Below, piece after piece: positions 5,865 through 6,611 of a stretch of DNA of 6,611 bases. Numbering within the stretch: position 1 is the first letter of the stretch; every line of letters begins with the position of its first letter. The translations under genes and the position numbers were made by a program. The notes beneath the pieces were generated by a model. It had not been told where the DNA came from and searched no databases. It saw only the letters and a list, made by a program, of their open reading frames with translations. Source of the stretch: Prosthecobacter debontii (lineage in GTDB: Bacteria; Verrucomicrobiota; Verrucomicrobiia; Verrucomicrobiales; Akkermansiaceae); assembly GCA_945885485.1 (NCBI GenBank), contig CAMCYT010000140.1, positions 1-6,611 on the forward strand. The letters are read 5' to 3'.

Positions 5865-6456
5865 TCTGCAGAGCGCGCAGCGCGCCGCGGATGAGGGCTT
5901 CGGCGGTGGCGGCGGGGTCTTTGTCGAGGATGGCGCGGACGGCTTTCCGAGAATTGACTTGTTTGTAGCCGAGAGCGATGAGGGCGAGTTCGGCATCGGC
6001 GGCTTGTGAGGAAACTTCACCTGAGGCGGCGTCTTGCCAGGTATCGGTGACGCCGACTTTGTCTTTCAGCTCCAAAATGATGCGTTCAGCGGTTTTTTTA
6101 CCTACCCCTTTAGATTTGGATAAAAGCGCCACATCGCCAGCCACGACTGCGGATTTGAACATCGTCACGGGCATTCCGCTCAGGATGGCGATGGCGATCG
6201 CAGGGCCGATACCCGATACCCGATCGATCAGTAGAAGAAACACATCTCGCTCCTCTTCGGTAGCGAATCCGTAGAGCGTCTGGGCATTTTCCCGAATGTG
6301 GAGATGGGTGCGGAGATCGACGAATGTGCCTTCAACCGGATGTAGGCGATCGAAAGTGGAGATGGGAATGATCGCTTCGTAGCCGACCCCATGGCAATCG
6401 ACGACAAGACGGTTCGGGTAGGCTTCGATGATGTTTCCTCTGAGTCTTGCAATCAC
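5860..6456 (-). CDS. ruvA: Holliday junction branch migration protein RuvA
   Basis: A full-length 198-residue RuvA (E. coli: 203). It binds four-way DNA junctions as a tetramer and loads the RuvB motor for branch migration in recombinational repair. The OB-fold domain spans about 1-64 (MIARLRGNI start, LYGF end). Two helix-hairpin-helix motifs follow, at SGIGPAIA (81-88) and KGVGKKTAE (116-124), then a flexible linker at about 134-152 and the C-terminal RuvB-contacting domain at 153-198. In the acidic pin, where E. coli has Glu55-Asp56, this protein has E56-N57, so one acidic residue is replaced by asparagine. The start is GTG, chosen because it places MIARLRG at the canonical N-terminus; no clear Shine-Dalgarno precedes it. 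The gene is immediately upstream of gltX on the same strand. ruvB and ruvC are not in the window. Confidence 0.96.
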   Translation of the reverse strand: MIARLRGNIIEAYPNRLVVDCHGVGYEAIIPISTFDRLHPVEGTFVDLRTHLHIRENAQTLYGFATEEERDVFLLLIDRVSGIGPAIAIAILSGMPVTMFKSAVVAGDVALLSKSKGVGKKTAERIILELKDKVGVTDTWQDAASGEVSSQAADAELALIALGYKQVNSRKAVRAILDKDPAATAEALIRGALRALQS

Positions 6457-6611
6457 AGCTGAGGTTTTCGTTGAAATGGCTGAGGTTGCAAGAGGGAAGG
6501 TGTCGAAAATGGAATAAAATGTTGCCTTGGACTTACGTATAAAGCATTTAATTGTTCAGCAATCCGAAGTTTTGAGCCTCGGAATTGGATTCTAGATTTA
6601 CTATGTCAGAG
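6457..6611. promoter_or_regulatory. Upstream region of ruvA, possibly shared with a divergent gene
   Basis: No gene is resolved here. On the ruvA strand a weak promoter-like pair can be drawn (TTGCTG, then 15 nt, then TATACG, within about 6523-6549), but the spacing is short. Next to the ruvA start, GCTGAGGTT occurs twice as a direct repeat (6458-6466 and 6479-6487), offset by 21 bp. At the right edge, ATGTCAGAG (from 6603) could be the first three codons of a divergent + strand gene; it has no clear ribosome-binding site and is cut by the window end. Confidence 0.3.

Noticed and set aside
5978..6274. Open frame on the + strand across ruvA
   Set aside because: It is antisense to the conserved helix-hairpin-helix and linker regions of ruvA and its serine/alanine-rich translation is typical of a shadow frame.

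Overview
The window looks like chromosomal housekeeping DNA from a mid-GC bacterium. The closest fit is the Planctomycetes-Verrucomicrobia group, with Verrucomicrobia favoured. This rests on the style of the MetH and GltX proteins, a GxxExxY-family gene between CGCAGAGG-type repeats, and a short in-frame insertion in gltX whose peptide resembles interspersed repeats I associate with Verrucomicrobia. It is inference, not a database result.

Layout. On the + strand, cobalamin-dependent methionine synthase (metH) is present as two separate reading frames. The first (30-1118) is the homocysteine-binding, zinc-dependent module. The second (1638-4385) carries the folate-binding, cobalamin-binding and S-adenosylmethionine reactivation modules. 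Between them, in the linker between the homocysteine and folate modules, lies a ~0.5 kb cassette: one intact GxxExxY gene (1179-1577) enclosed by ~50-bp inverted repeats (1117-1165 and 1581-1630; 47 of 50 aligned columns identical). On the - strand, convergent with metH, are ruvA (6456-5860) and gltX (5786-4419), probably co-transcribed in that order. A stem-loop at 4386-4414 sits in the 33-bp convergent gap. The ruvA-gltX spacer is built almost entirely of two kinds of degenerate 7-bp tandem units. The last ~155 bp hold the ruvA upstream region and possibly the first codons of a divergent gene.

How the genes work together. The two metH products together contain every module of a complete methionine synthase, with the catalytic signatures I could check present, so they may assemble in trans. 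ruvA (Holliday-junction branch migration) and gltX (glutamyl-tRNA charging) are unrelated housekeeping functions.

Most notable: (1) the inverted-repeat cassette splitting metH at a domain boundary while leaving both halves open; (2) a ~24-residue in-frame, repeat-like insertion in the catalytic half of GltX; (3) the heptanucleotide arrays between ruvA and gltX. No tRNA, rRNA, CRISPR array or transposase gene was seen.
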